Shown piece by piece: positions 36,501 through 45,935 of a DNA stretch of 64,000 nt. The stretch's first letter is position 1. Each line of letters begins with the position of its first letter. Source of the stretch: Lineus longissimus. Lineage: Eukaryota; Nemertea; Pilidiophora; Heteronemertea; Lineidae. The notes under the pieces were generated by a model that made no database searches, had not been told where the DNA came from, and was given only the letters and a program-made list of their open reading frames with translations. The position numbers were made by a program, and so were the translations under genes. The DNA is taken from the NCBI RefSeq assembly GCF_910592395.1, contig NC_088316.1, forward strand, positions 16,120,001 through 16,184,000, written 5' to 3'.

Positions 36501-37537
36501 AAATCCAAATGGAGAGTATGATACTGAATGATGTGATTGATGAGTTCAGCGAAGGTGAGAGTGACGAGAATGATGCCTCAAGCGACGAAGCTGATTCAAC
36601 GATATACTTCGCTGCCGAGGATAATGATTTGGATTCAAGATTGACAACACCTGAGGTTGCATCGCCAGAAACTCGGGAGCCAACATTTCCCGATACGCAA
36701 CAGGCAGACGAATCCCAGCTTGCAAATAAACTGTACCATCGTTCTAGTATGAAGAAACCGGAAAGTTCACATGCAATGTCGCCATTTGCAGGAAACTCAA
36801 AAGTTCAGTTCAACATTCCTGAGAACAGTGAATCCTTTGAATTGGGTGCCATGAAAAACAATTTCTACGATGCGAAATTGAGCGAACTTTCTCCAGAGCA
36901 TCTAAGCCCATTTCCCGAGGAGATAGACTTGATGATGATGCCAAATGATAGCAAGACGCATCTATCGTCTGTTTCGCCAGACTTGAGTGATGAGGAGCAG
37001 CACTCCGTGGTGACATCGCTGATAAGAAAAGTCAAACCAAAAAAGGTGAAATCTCCAGATTCTGAGTCATCAGATGGTGCAGAGAGCGTAAATGCACCGT
37101 TACTTGGTAAAAAGGTGCAGAAGAAGAAGGGTGTAAAAGGATCTCTGAGCGATAACACCAACAGACCAAAATACTTTACTGAACCGCTCCATTCTGCTAA
37201 CGCTGACAGAGGAACTGAAGTCGATGTCCAAGTTCATCGAACATTAGCAAATGCTGCAGCGTACACTGCCGGATACAAACAGGGTGCAGCCTCAGCAACA
37301 GGCCCTGGCAAGCCAAGCTCTACCTCTTCCAAAACTAGCTCCCAGGCATCCTCAAGGAATCCTTCGACGACTGCTTCCTCTGAGAGCATAAAAATGGCAC
37401 CAGATGAGTCGAAGAGGTCGTCCGCTCAATCGTCACGTGATTCAAGCCCCTCTTCCATACATTCTGGGAGACATAAAAGGTTTTCTGTTACCGAGGTCAA
37501 GATTGATATGCCGATTGGCAGTGACTCCAAATGTTAG
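18586..37537 (+). CDS. KIDINS220: KIDINS220/ARMS scaffold protein (ankyrin repeats, KAP NTPase, membrane segments)
   Basis: Membrane scaffold and protein kinase D substrate linking neurotrophin-type and other receptors to MAPK signalling (family knowledge). Exons: 18586-18699, 21621-21719, 22008-22106, 23412-23510, 23718-23915, 24377-24475, 25144-25242, 25425-25523, 25821-26018, 26228-26405, 26680-26844, 27121-27300, 27599-27749, 28007-28152, 28351-29144, 31760-31858, 32936-33143, 33341-33503, 33666-33844, 34082-34168, 34589-34705, 35499-35734, 35936-37537. They sum to 5,409 nt, 1,802 codons plus stop; the human protein is close to 1,770. Residues 39-428 hold 11 ankyrin repeats; Walker [12 protein letters not shown] is at 465-475; hydrophobic pairs lie near 495-555 and 650-730; Walker [10 protein letters not shown] is around 792-800; a SAM-like domain covers about 1274-1345; the tail is Ser/acid-rich. 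The C-terminus SDSKC lacks the PDZ ligand of vertebrate forms. The start ATG 18586 was chosen because the upstream ATG at 18564 soon meets a stop. Confidence 0.96.
18752..18870. repeat. 43-bp tandem repeat, about 2.8 copies
   Basis: Units start at 18752, 18795 and 18838 and share AGATATAGTGAGTTATGCTG. The third unit is incomplete. The array lies in the first intron of KIDINS220, just after the donor at 18700. Confidence 0.9.
20280..21545 (+). CDS. Long intronic ORF, probable alternative first exon of KIDINS220
   Basis: A 421-codon open frame starting at ATG 20280 (A at -3; in-frame stop TAA at 20274-20276) inside the intron before the first ankyrin exon. A frame this long is very unlikely by chance in AT-rich DNA. 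The protein starts with a basic stretch ([10 protein letters not shown]), is then Ser/His/Gly-rich with many GH pairs, and ends acidic ([22 protein letters not shown]). A possible donor GAG|GTATTT at 21497/21498 leaves phase 0, exactly what exon 21621-21719 (NGQTFLMAA) needs; that would add 406 residues before the ankyrin repeats. It cannot be an internal cassette after exon 18586-18699, because an acceptor just upstream would read into TAA. A separate single-exon gene is the alternative. No known domain is recognised. Confidence 0.6.
   Translation: MSSLVSRLAVAGKEIAMMPINTFHSLRIGRQDRVKKRKRGKHELEEVSGSDVMNMEQGSLLNSSGRRRNGRNSGRASIDSCHSHIGQNLGGVSSDSSHSKVGDINLHVGGGMSEIESIPCMCSCRNSENDICELHSDLAVDDTLKEIPSHDLRRSGFTENELLVHNSGSLVTRQHVNDDPVSVHDMEGLVTRVPATGGPVIIDDARHLVEEKYVTNRGHSMGHFADQKHEDGGEWKSKTEHLTGQKKAAGAGQNEKYLAEGEHNVCGGHDVMGHSVEHLVCGGSDVGHSAGKQHVATGISEGHTTTLDVRHVGHPDIGHPTEPKPALIGEHVTLHVTGHTAEPKQVTAGGHVTFHGLGDSLRRLAASGSLIHSGSLYDGDALLLDDDADDTTSISEESYGDGEPSEVFEFPYTIGFEAITG
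22556..22741 (+). mobile_element. Tc1/mariner-like MITE, copy C
   Basis: A 186-bp element in a KIDINS220 intron. It begins TA|CAGTAGAACC and ends GGTTCCACTG|TA, which gives terminal inverted repeats starting with CAGT and flanking TA dinucleotides, as expected of Tc1/mariner-type insertions. Inside, the phrase CCTTAATAGAGAGG recurs. No coding capacity. Confidence 0.85.
26173..26198. repeat. (ATTG)n microsatellite
   Basis: Six or so perfect 4-bp units in a KIDINS220 intron, shortly before the acceptor at 26227. A similar array occurs at 45907-45935. Confidence 0.9.
27328..27426 (+). CDS. Tandemly duplicated membrane-hairpin exon of KIDINS220 (possible cassette)
   Basis: The end of exon 27121-27300, its donor and some intron are repeated just downstream. 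The copy spells [18 protein letters not shown] and ends in TLI before the same donor context ATCG|GTAAGTTCC. With an AG acceptor at 27326-27327 it is a 99-nt exon whose phases (1 in, 1 out) match its neighbours, so it could be inserted between 27300 and 27599 without shifting the frame, adding a second hydrophobic hairpin. The acceptor has a poor pyrimidine tract, so it may be a dead copy. The frame is open, and nucleotide similarity to the parent is high. Confidence 0.5.
28270..28319. mobile_element. Foldback element, short copy (50-bp palindrome)
   Basis: Two 25-bp arms meet with no loop and pair at all but one position. The arms equal the outer 25 bp of the element at 15028-15248 (GTGACYCGCTCTACCAAAAC). 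This copy is therefore the termini alone, sitting in the intron just upstream of KIDINS220 exon 28351-29144. Confidence 0.85.
31760..31858 (+). CDS. KIDINS220 33-codon exon with kinase-motif sites
   Basis: A 99-nt, phase 0-0 exon (residues 907-939) between GTTCTGCAG and GTAGTCC, isolated by a 2.6-kb and a 1.1-kb intron. It encodes a basic stretch with LRRQSS, which fits the protein kinase D consensus LxRxxS at S923 and the PKA consensus RRxS at S922. Its end (NLQ) joins the next exon (RQES) to make a second LxRxxS at S943. Length and phase allow skipping without a frameshift. It lies between the NTPase and the DYFSDMNP segment, roughly where the PKD site of vertebrate KIDINS220 is placed. Confidence 0.78.
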
Positions 37538-38009
37538 CTGGACTTGACCTACTTCATGATGTCATCAGACTGGTATTTCTGATCATCGCAGTGTGGTCGT
37601 GATGCTCCGGCTGAAATACTGGTCCTTCATGATGAAGTGGTTAAACTGGGCATAGGACATGTTATACAGTACCATATAGTATCATCCAACATGTTCCGAT
37701 TTATCGTTTACGTCACCTGTCTCTTAATACCAGATTGATGCATTGTCCTTGAACTATCAAATGTCATTGGATGTACTGTCTTGTTCAAATGTAAAAGGAT
37801 GCTGCAAACCGCCAAATGTTCATGGATAAAACTGGGACATGTTATTGAGTATGCATTATCTTGCATTTTCCAGGTTTACTGTATGCAGCTTCTGTCTCAT
37901 AATAACAGATTACTGCACTGTCCTTGAACTAAATCCAGGTATGGAATTATGTACTGTGTAAAACCACATCACATTTTAGCATGCACTTTGCACAAATACA
38001 TTGAGGTAA

Positions 38010-38015
38010 AATAAA
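38010..38015 (+). terminator. Candidate KIDINS220 polyadenylation signal
   Basis: AATAAA 473 nt after the stop codon, in an AT-rich context. It is the first canonical signal I see downstream. Confidence 0.5.
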
Positions 38016-38700
38016 AGAATATTTATGCACTCTTTTGCAATCAAGAGCCTTTCACGACCAAATTCGTATGGTTCATACATAGGACTTGGGTTGTTTTGCC
38101 AGGGATGAAGTCAGTTTCCGTATCTCGTCATTGACCCTTTTGATATCGAGGCTTGTGGTCACTTAAAGATACCAGAAGGGCCTCACCGGCCTGTCATGTT
38201 TCAGCTTCTTATCCACTTGCCATTTAAGTTGCAGCATGAAAGCATGTATTGAAAGAGAAGCGAGGATTAAAATACTAATTTGTTGTGTTGTCAACCCAAG
38301 ACTTCTTCATTATGTAAATGTATATGTATCTCCACATCTATAACATCTCCACATTATGACATCTATTTCTAGTAACATTTTTCGCACAAATTTTATGATG
38401 TGATTGTAGGTTTTCTCCTCAACAGAGTGGACTGGTTCATGCAGAGATGGAATTTTTTACAGTTCTATGATCCCTATGACAGTGGGACCAATTTAAAAAT
38501 GACATATGTTCGCAGACCTTGATACTTGGGCATTTTTGTGAGCACTGTGCGCAAGTGTGCTTTCCTCGGGCTGAATTTTGTGTAGTTCACTACACAGAAT
38601 CTGTTGACCTAATTAAGTTGGTTGATGGGTCCTCCACAAAAGACGGTTTTTGCCTGCGATCGGCTTTTCATGACAATGAAAAAAAGGGAGTGCATGGGAT

Positions 38701-38725
38701 GGGGGGGGGGGGGGGGGGGGGGGGG
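38701..38725. repeat. Poly-G run of 25
   Basis: An uninterrupted run of G on the + strand downstream of KIDINS220. It can form G-quadruplexes, and its exact length is likely to be uncertain in an assembly. Confidence 0.9.
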
Positions 38726-39575
38726 TTAAAGACTGCATAATGTTACTTATGAAGGAATGCAATGTATTCCAGTAATATTTTATTCCTAGTTTACATTGTA
38801 TGATATTTCAGTTTTGATTAATAATTTGGACAAAATGTTTTATTTCCATTTTTTTATTGACTATTTCATGTGTTTATTTAGGCGTTGTCACATGTGATAC
38901 ATTAAATGATATCAGTTTCATGATAATGGGATGTACATTCAATTTAAATGGGAACGTGTACTGTACATGTATTTGTTATCAGTTTACCGTGCATAATCAT
39001 TAGAATTCGAAGTACATTGTTGATACAATTGAGCATCAATTGGCAATTGAAGAGTTATCGACTTCGAGATGCTTGTGCAATGCAATTCCATCAGATTTCC
39101 AAGTGTAATGTAAACCATTTGATACCAGGTGCAACAAAAAATCTTTGGAATGCCAAGTGCATTTAAAAACCCTTTGGAAACCGATTGTGTATGATGATGA
39201 AATAAATGCAATGCTTATACGTAATCATGTTCTCGGCCTCTTTATTGATCAGTATTGGAATCGGTCCAGGATTGCACATCTGCTCAACAACTAAGTCTTG
39301 AAGTACTTCCAAGGTAGTCCCGTATAGGTATACTTGGAAGAGCTTCAGCTGCCCATCCGTCACAACAGGCACACAAATGACCCCTCAATGTCTTGACCAC
39401 CCCTCCCCCTGACAATGTCACACTATCTTTCAGCTGAACTGGTGAAGCTGCCAAAAGGTAGACTAGCCTTGAGCTAGAGGTCACAGTAAGCCTAAGAGAT
39501 GAAGGTTTTACTGGTCGTTTTTTACGATGTCACAATCCGATGATAATGTTTAGCAAGGGCAGCTGATGGGGAATT

Positions 39576-40036
39576 AGAGATTGTGACAATGTCTCCATCC
39601 ACACTGGTGTTGTTTATAGTAAGGGGCATTTTTAACAGATGAAGATACAGAGATTGTGACAATGTCTCCATCGATGACGAATGTGTTTTGTGAGGGCAGT
39701 TTTTACAGATGAAGTTGGAGTGATTGTGACAATGTCTCCGTCGACAACGGAGATGTTTGGGGAGGGACAGCCTTAACAGATGGAGTTACAGAGATTGTGA
39801 CAATGTCTCCGTCGACAACGGAGATGTTTGGGGAGGGACAGCCTTAACAGATGGAGTTACAGAGATTGTGACAATGTCTCCGTTGACAGCGAAGGTGTTG
39901 GGTGAGCGGCAGCTCTCACAGATGGAGTTGCACAGAGATTGTGACAATGTCTCCGTCAACAACGACGATGTTTGGTGAACGGCAGTTTTAACAGATGGAG
40001 TTACAGAAGTTGTGACAATGTCTCCGTCAACAACGA
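39576..40036. repeat. 72-bp minisatellite, seven units
   Basis: The core GATTGTGACAATGTCTCC recurs at about 71-73 bp intervals (starts near 39579, 39651, 39723, 39794, 39866, 39938 and 40010; the last unit has AGTTGTGACAATG). Units also share ACAGATGGAGTTACAG. The central two units are almost identical, and the outer ones are more diverged. The frame 39757-39978 is only the array read through. Confidence 0.92.
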
Positions 40037-40421
40037 CTTAGAGGGAGAAATTGGGTGTGGGATTATGAGACCAGGAGGATAATGTGCCTAGCCTCTTTCC
40101 TGTCCTGTAGTAGAATGGCTGAAAGTCTGAAATCGGTATGTACTTGAGTTTGTAAAATTCAGGTTCAGGGGAAGTACGGGTTCAAGAAAAGCCAATGCTA
40201 GCCGCTTAGGTCTCAATGGACGATTTAGCATCCATTGAACAGCCCTCGCCTAAAGTGGTGAACAAGAAAAGCCAATGCTAGCTGATCAGCAAAGATTGTG
40301 TCTCTAACCAATGTCAATGGATAGCACTTCGTTAGGGTGCCGCCATAATAAATAAAGCTCCAGTGGTTGTGACAAGTGATCATGTGTCCATGAAATAAGC
40401 AAGCGAAGACATTCATTCGGT

Positions 40422-40427
40422 TTTATT
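40422..40427 (-). terminator. GPCR polyadenylation signal
   Basis: AATAAA on the - strand about 50 nt beyond the GPCR stop codon, a normal spacing for a very short 3' untranslated region. Confidence 0.65.
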
Positions 40428-40475
40428 GACATCAAGATTTAAAAATACATTTGAAAAATAAACTAGTTACACTCC

Positions 40476-41672
40476 TCACATATAACTGTACGTCATGCGA
40501 GAATATCGTGAATGATCCTCTGTCAAACTCATGGAATGAACTGGCTCAACTCGTCTGAACTTGTCACATTTCTTAAAAAATAACTTATAGAAGGCTAACC
40601 TGAACTGTCTGTGGGTAAAGGGATATAATAAGGGATTTAAGGTAGAATTTATCCAGAGCAGCCAAAAAGAAACCTCAAAGACAACTGGATTGATAGTATT
40701 CGCACAGAGGGACGAAATTAACGAGAGGACCTCGAAGGGTCCCCAGCAAATACCGAAGACTACTATGATTATCGCAATAGCCTTCGCAGTTTTCTTATCT
40801 CTATGTAGCCTCTTTGAGCTGTATTTGTCATGGCTACTCGTCACTGGCGGAAGAACTATGTGAGTATGTTGATTGTTGTTTGAGAACGTCGCTATGGTAG
40901 CCCGATGTTGTTGTGTCATGGATTCCTTCATCCTCGTGCGTTTCCGGATGTTTTCATAAATGAGGAGGTTGACTGCCGTCGTTGTGATAAAGGGGAAGAT
41001 GAACTCCACGGCGGAACCGAAGAGTAAATAAGGCAAATGTGTTTTGAACTCCACGAAGCATTCCCCTGATTGTGCGGAACGACTACCAGTCCAGTGCTCC
41101 CAGAATATGATAGCAGGTCCGTAGACCAGAATACCCACAACCCACGGTATCAGCATGAACACAGTCATCAAATTTCTCGTCTGCTTTGCCTTGTAAGTTA
41201 AGGCGAAGCGCACACTTAGGTACCTATCCAAACTTATCATGAGGACGCTCCAGGACGAGGCTAGTGGTGTCACGTAATCGCTGACGAGCCAAAAGATACA
41301 GAAGCCCCGCCCGAAAGGCCAATGTCCCGTCAACAGATAAGGCACGTAAGGCGGAATGCAAAACAACCCGACGACTAAATCGGTAACTGCTAAATTAAGG
41401 ATGAGGAAATTGCTAAACTGTCTCAAGTGTCTGTCCAAGGCGAAGGCGACGATGACTATACTGTTGCCCGCGACTGTTATGACAATCATAATAGTACACA
41501 AGATTACGATGACCACACTCTGGGTCATTGGTAAGATAAAGTGGGACGAAGTCGCCGTAGGCTTTTTCGAAATGTTGATGCCGATGTCTTCGACGATGAC
41601 CGCGCCGTTCCGACCGATGTTGTGGATCCCGATGCTATACGGAAAGTCCATGCTTGCCGAGAGAATGGACAC
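40476..41672 (-). CDS. HRH3: Histamine H3/H4-like class A G protein-coupled receptor (intronless)
   Basis: A 398-residue seven-helix receptor in a single exon. Numbered from the ATG at 41672: N70 (1.50), LAVTD with D98 (2.50), C125 and C205 for the extracellular disulphide, D132 (3.32) which binds the amine in aminergic receptors, DRY 149-151, P227 (5.50), CWGPF with W310 (6.48), and NPLLY 346-350. The stretch YVPYLLTGHWPFGRG, then WLVSDY, and YGPAIIFWEHW before the second extracellular loop read like histamine H3/H4 receptors. E223 aligns with the acidic 5.46 residue of that group. The third intracellular loop is short (about residues 241-293). The symbol marks family resemblance, not proven orthology; another biogenic amine could be the ligand. 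N33 (NIS) is a possible glycosylation site. Confidence 0.9.
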   Translation of the reverse strand: MSILSASMDFPYSIGIHNIGRNGAVIVEDIGINISKKPTATSSHFILPMTQSVVIVILCTIMIVITVAGNSIVIVAFALDRHLRQFSNFLILNLAVTDLVVGLFCIPPYVPYLLTGHWPFGRGFCIFWLVSDYVTPLASSWSVLMISLDRYLSVRFALTYKAKQTRNLMTVFMLIPWVVGILVYGPAIIFWEHWTGSRSAQSGECFVEFKTHLPYLLFGSAVEFIFPFITTTAVNLLIYENIRKRTRMKESMTQQHRATIATFSNNNQHTHIVLPPVTSSHDKYSSKRLHRDKKTAKAIAIIIVVFGICWGPFEVLSLISSLCANTINPVVFEVSFWLLWINSTLNPLLYPFTHRQFRLAFYKLFFKKCDKFRRVEPVHSMSLTEDHSRYSRMTYSYM

Positions 41673-41962
41673 CCGACGCGATCAAGCCTTATTCTCAGCT
41701 CTGCTTCTTTAATCTCGGTTCATGTCATTTTGTGGGCACTTCAGTGGGGTTCTTTGTCCTGAAAGTGCAAATTAAAGAAGGTGTTTGGTTTGGCAAATGA
41801 TAAGATACATTCAAAACACTGGGAGAATAAAGTGATTTAGAGGCGAATTAGTCATTTACTGATGGACATCCGGATCCCGCAAAATGACCACGTGGAACCG
41901 CTTTGGTTGTCCTTCACATCTGAACATCAAACTGAAAAATGAAATAGTCAATACAATGTATG

Positions 41963-42144
41963 TACAGTAGAACCTCTCTATTGAGGACACCCTCAGGACT
42001 GACAAGTGCTGTCCTTAATAGAGAGGTGTCCTGATTAGAGAGGTCAAATTTAATGGAAACCATCAATTTGGGACCAAACCTAGCATCCTTAATTGAGAGG
42101 TTGTCCTTAATAGAGAGGTGTCCGCTAAGGGAGGTTCCACTGTA
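41963..42144 (+). mobile_element. Tc1/mariner-like MITE, copy D
   Basis: A 182-bp element about 290 bp upstream of the GPCR start codon (the GPCR is on the - strand). TA|CAGTAGAACC on the left and GGTTCCACTG|TA on the right give CAGT termini and flanking TA. It is closely similar to copy C at 22556-22741, including the internal TGTCCTGATTAGAGAGGTCA. Confidence 0.87.
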
Positions 42145-45100
42145 TATAAATACAAAATGTGTGATCATTTGCTCCTTCGCCATCGGCTTCTTCCTCTTCC
42201 ACTACGTTTTTCTTGGTCATTCATCTCTGCGTGTTTTGTTGCTTGACCATGTGGAATGATACAATCGCACGATGTCTTGGATATTGAGTCCGACGGAATA
42301 CCGGATGTGTCGCCTTGTCGGAGCTAAGAGCCAAAAGCATGTTTAAGTTATCCAGATTGGATAGCAAACTCGGATTTGCGACCCTCGTAATCGCCTTGTG
42401 CGTATCAGGAAAGGGGACTACTAACTGGCAATAAAAGCAGAACACTCTGGTAATCCGATTGTTTGCATAGGCAGATATAATTACGGCCAATATACTTCCC
42501 TCGTTTTAGGGAAGCTTTTATCATCTTGATATAGGAAAAGCTTTGGAGGCTCTATCAGCTTAGACGTGATTGCCTTTTGCTTGACAGACCAGCTTTAGGC
42601 AAAAGAAGAGAGGTCGGCCAAAATCGATGCTCTTTGGTGTGAATGCCGGCCTCGACTGATTAGGAGGGGTGGTAGCAAGCACCTGGTTGTTTTGGCAACA
42701 GAAGCAGGCGGTGTTTGTCGTCCATGAGTAATTTTATATTCCCGGCAACTTCTGTCGCCTATTGCCAATTCTACATTGATGCAACTGACTTGCGCCTTCT
42801 TGCAATCGACGCTTGGTTAATTTCGGTTGATGGGTTAACACCAGTGATAAAACACTATGACCAGATAAGAAAATCCTCAGACTTGCGTCATGTCAAGTAA
42901 TTATAGAGCAATAGCAGCATGCTCATCCCTATAAACAATACAATTTGCCAAATCAGTCAAGGCTGAGGCGGACTTGCTGGTAAATTGCAAGGTTTCCGTC
43001 TCCTAATGAACTTAATGATTCGAGTCCTATGGCTTTCCTTTGAAGCACTGCCAACAAACCGGCCGCTCACTAATTGATAAAATAACACTCAACAACCTCC
43101 TTATGACTACGAACCAATTTGCTTAATGGACAGGATCTAAACGGTTTAGAGGATTTGCGCGGAGCTTTAGCAAAACCTGCCTCCCCTGATGTAAAGGTTT
43201 AATGGCTGTGCATACCTGCTATTCTGATAGACCATTAACGGTCACCAAGTTATTGGCAAGAAAGCTGAAGTGGATGTCTTAGTCAACATCCACATTGTGA
43301 TTGTCTGACTGTTAGATGTTCCTTCTTAGATTTCATAGGAGAGAAATATTGATCTTGACTATGATCCTAAATCTCTGCACCTTAACCATGACCTGGCCCA
43401 TAATTTCAGAGAATATTCCCCACAAGCCTGGCCTATGAGGTGTGAACGGGGAAAATGTTAAGTGCAGTCTTCACACACATCCAGCGACACTGTCTCGTGA
43501 CAGTGACAACGACCGACCAGCTCATGACTTTCACTCAAACCTACAAACAATTACTTTTGTTGCTGACAACACTGTACATCTCAACCGGTGTTTTTGGATC
43601 CGCCCGGAGCCTGGGATGAAAGCAAATAGACGATTGGTCTCGCCAATTAGGCTGACCACTTCTTGTGGTTAGTGTTATCTCGGTAGGAACAAAACCAACA
43701 CCCAGCCAATTACGAAAACTACTGAGGATACATGTCACTGTTGTCAACCATGTATAGTCGGTTGAATGTCGGGGTTCCAAGGTTTTTGGGAACAAGAACG
43801 GAAAAAAGGAAATCGCAGGAAGGAACGACAATGCGAAAGGGACCTGGGATAGACGCATAGGTAAAAATTGCAACTTTGAAAAGGGTAATGGGAATAAGGC
43901 AATCGTTCGCATTATGCAATATCTCGGTTACTACAGTGGACAGAAGTGACGGAGACCTGCAACACATGCGAAATACGTTTAACACACGGCGCAAGGAGAT
44001 TCCTTGAATGGCCAACGCCCGCTCCATCGAGGAGCATGACTGAGTAAACTGCCTGAATACGTCTCGTGAATATAATGTCAAGTGAGAAACAGATGTTTGG
44101 AATATTGGTCGATAATTGTATGGGCGTGGGTCCATGCAATCTTGGCCATAGGCCAGGATGGTGGCCTTCGATTCCCTGGAATGACATGATACTGGCATCA
44201 CATTTATGACAGGTCAATTTCCTCCACGTCATCTCCGGTTTGGTGTCCCACCGTGTTGTTCAATTACAGTGATTGTGACATACACCAAGTGTACCAAGCA
44301 AGGGCTTTGACAGTTCTCTTAGCCATCAACGTGTCACTGACATTACACAAACGAAAATAGAGTTCTGAATCTCGCGCATGCCAAACGGTATTAACTCGCC
44401 GTCGACATGAAAATCAATGATAATGGTTTCGGTAAGCCGAGATTAATTGTGGGATGCGTCCCAGATTATCTAGCGATTAATAATTCACACACCAGGGAAC
44501 GGGGCGAATGTCACGGCAATAGGAAACATGATTTCGTTGAGATAGTGATTAATGGACTTCAAGTGGTCTCGCCTACATGGCTACTGTTTGTTCGTGTGAA
44601 ACTTGAGTTTGGTTGGTGTTGGCAAATGAGTCCCTCGGGGGAAAATGTGTCTCATTTTCACCATTGTAAATCCACAACTAGAGTATCATCGAAGAGTGAA
44701 TTTTCCATCGGACGAATTAACATAATCGATTAAAAATGTAGTTGGATGACCACCTAAACCAACTCGGCTAACTAAATAATGATAATCAATCAATTTAATT
44801 AAAGTAATTGGTATTCTGCCCCGCCCGCACTTCAACCGTGATTGTCTTTCATGTCCTTGGGCCCTTCTCAGATACCAATCACATATCGACTCGTTTATCA
44901 GCACGTGCACTCAACGTAAACCGAAGACACCTCGTTCATTCCCGTTCAAGCTCAAGAGAGATAATGGGAGGTTGTTTTTTCTGCTCGTCGACATGAACAA
45001 AGCCGGTTAATCAAATGGTAAGAACATTCACTCCAGTATTCTGAAGAAAGATGGTCTTATCAGAATTGACCTATACACTATGGATCTCAGTGCGTTAGGT

Positions 45101-45906
45101 CTTATATGCAGATTCTAAAAAACTGCTATGGACTTCACTATATCATAAGGGCCTTATTACCAAGCTGACGGCTGCCCAGTCATCATCCTAAATAGCTGTA
45201 TGATAGTTTCCATCAAAAACTACATTTGATAAAAATAATCAAAATCGCACTGAATTATCACGCAATTCCGACTAGACCCGAGTGAGCCCTCCGATGCAGC
45301 AATCACCTTTTCAAACTCGCCCCAGTGCCGAAAAAAAACACATTCAGACACTTGAATTGATCAATTGCAGCCATCTTGGATGTCGGCATCCTGAGATTCA
45401 GGGTCCTTATAATCCCACGTCATCTACTGTATCGCCAGTTCGGACAGTAAATCTTATTCAGGCCGAATTAGTGCCACTTTCTCTGATAAAATCTTTTATT
45501 TGATTAATAACTAAGAAAATATCATCTTTATAAATAAAATCTGACACTTACTGGTGTGTTTTAAGATGATTGTATGGAGAACTATAAACGCAGCGTAGTG
45601 CACCAATCATTTTCGCGGTCTTAGTGGTGATGCGTAGCCTCATTATAATGGGAAAGATTCTTTCCTTTTCTATATCCGCGGTACTTTTTTTCAAGATGGT
45701 GGCAAGTAACCAGTTCCAGAGGCGTTGTGAGGAACGAAATCAGCGCCTCTAGTGTCAAGATGGTCACCTTTTATACCGAATCGATCGTTGGCGATTGGTG
45801 GGGAACGACATCATGACGTCATTGATTTGTTGATTACCCCGATACTACGATGACACTGGCGACGTTATCGTCGTGCTATCGGGGTGACGTTAAGTCTGAC
45901 CCCGGG

Positions 45907-45935
45907 TGATTGATTGATTGATTGATTGATTGATT
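45907..45935. repeat. (GATT)n microsatellite
   Basis: About seven perfect 4-bp units, the same motif as at 26173-26198. Confidence 0.9.

Larger units (their letters stand above)
37538..40475. other. 3' region of KIDINS220 and spacer to the GPCR
   Basis: About 2.9 kb between two convergent genes. It holds the KIDINS220 3' untranslated region, a 25-nt G run at 38701-38725, a 72-bp minisatellite at 39576-40036 and the GPCR polyadenylation signal at 40422-40427. A 20-bp string AAGAAAAGCCAATGCTAGC occurs twice, near 40186 and 40265. No protein-coding exon is supported. Confidence 0.7.

Noticed and set aside
43719-44201. 160-codon - strand frame in the gene-poor spacer
   Set aside because: Composition looks random, there is no domain or splice context, and shorter frames overlap it in other phases. 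A chance frame of this size is plausible in a 13-kb spacer.
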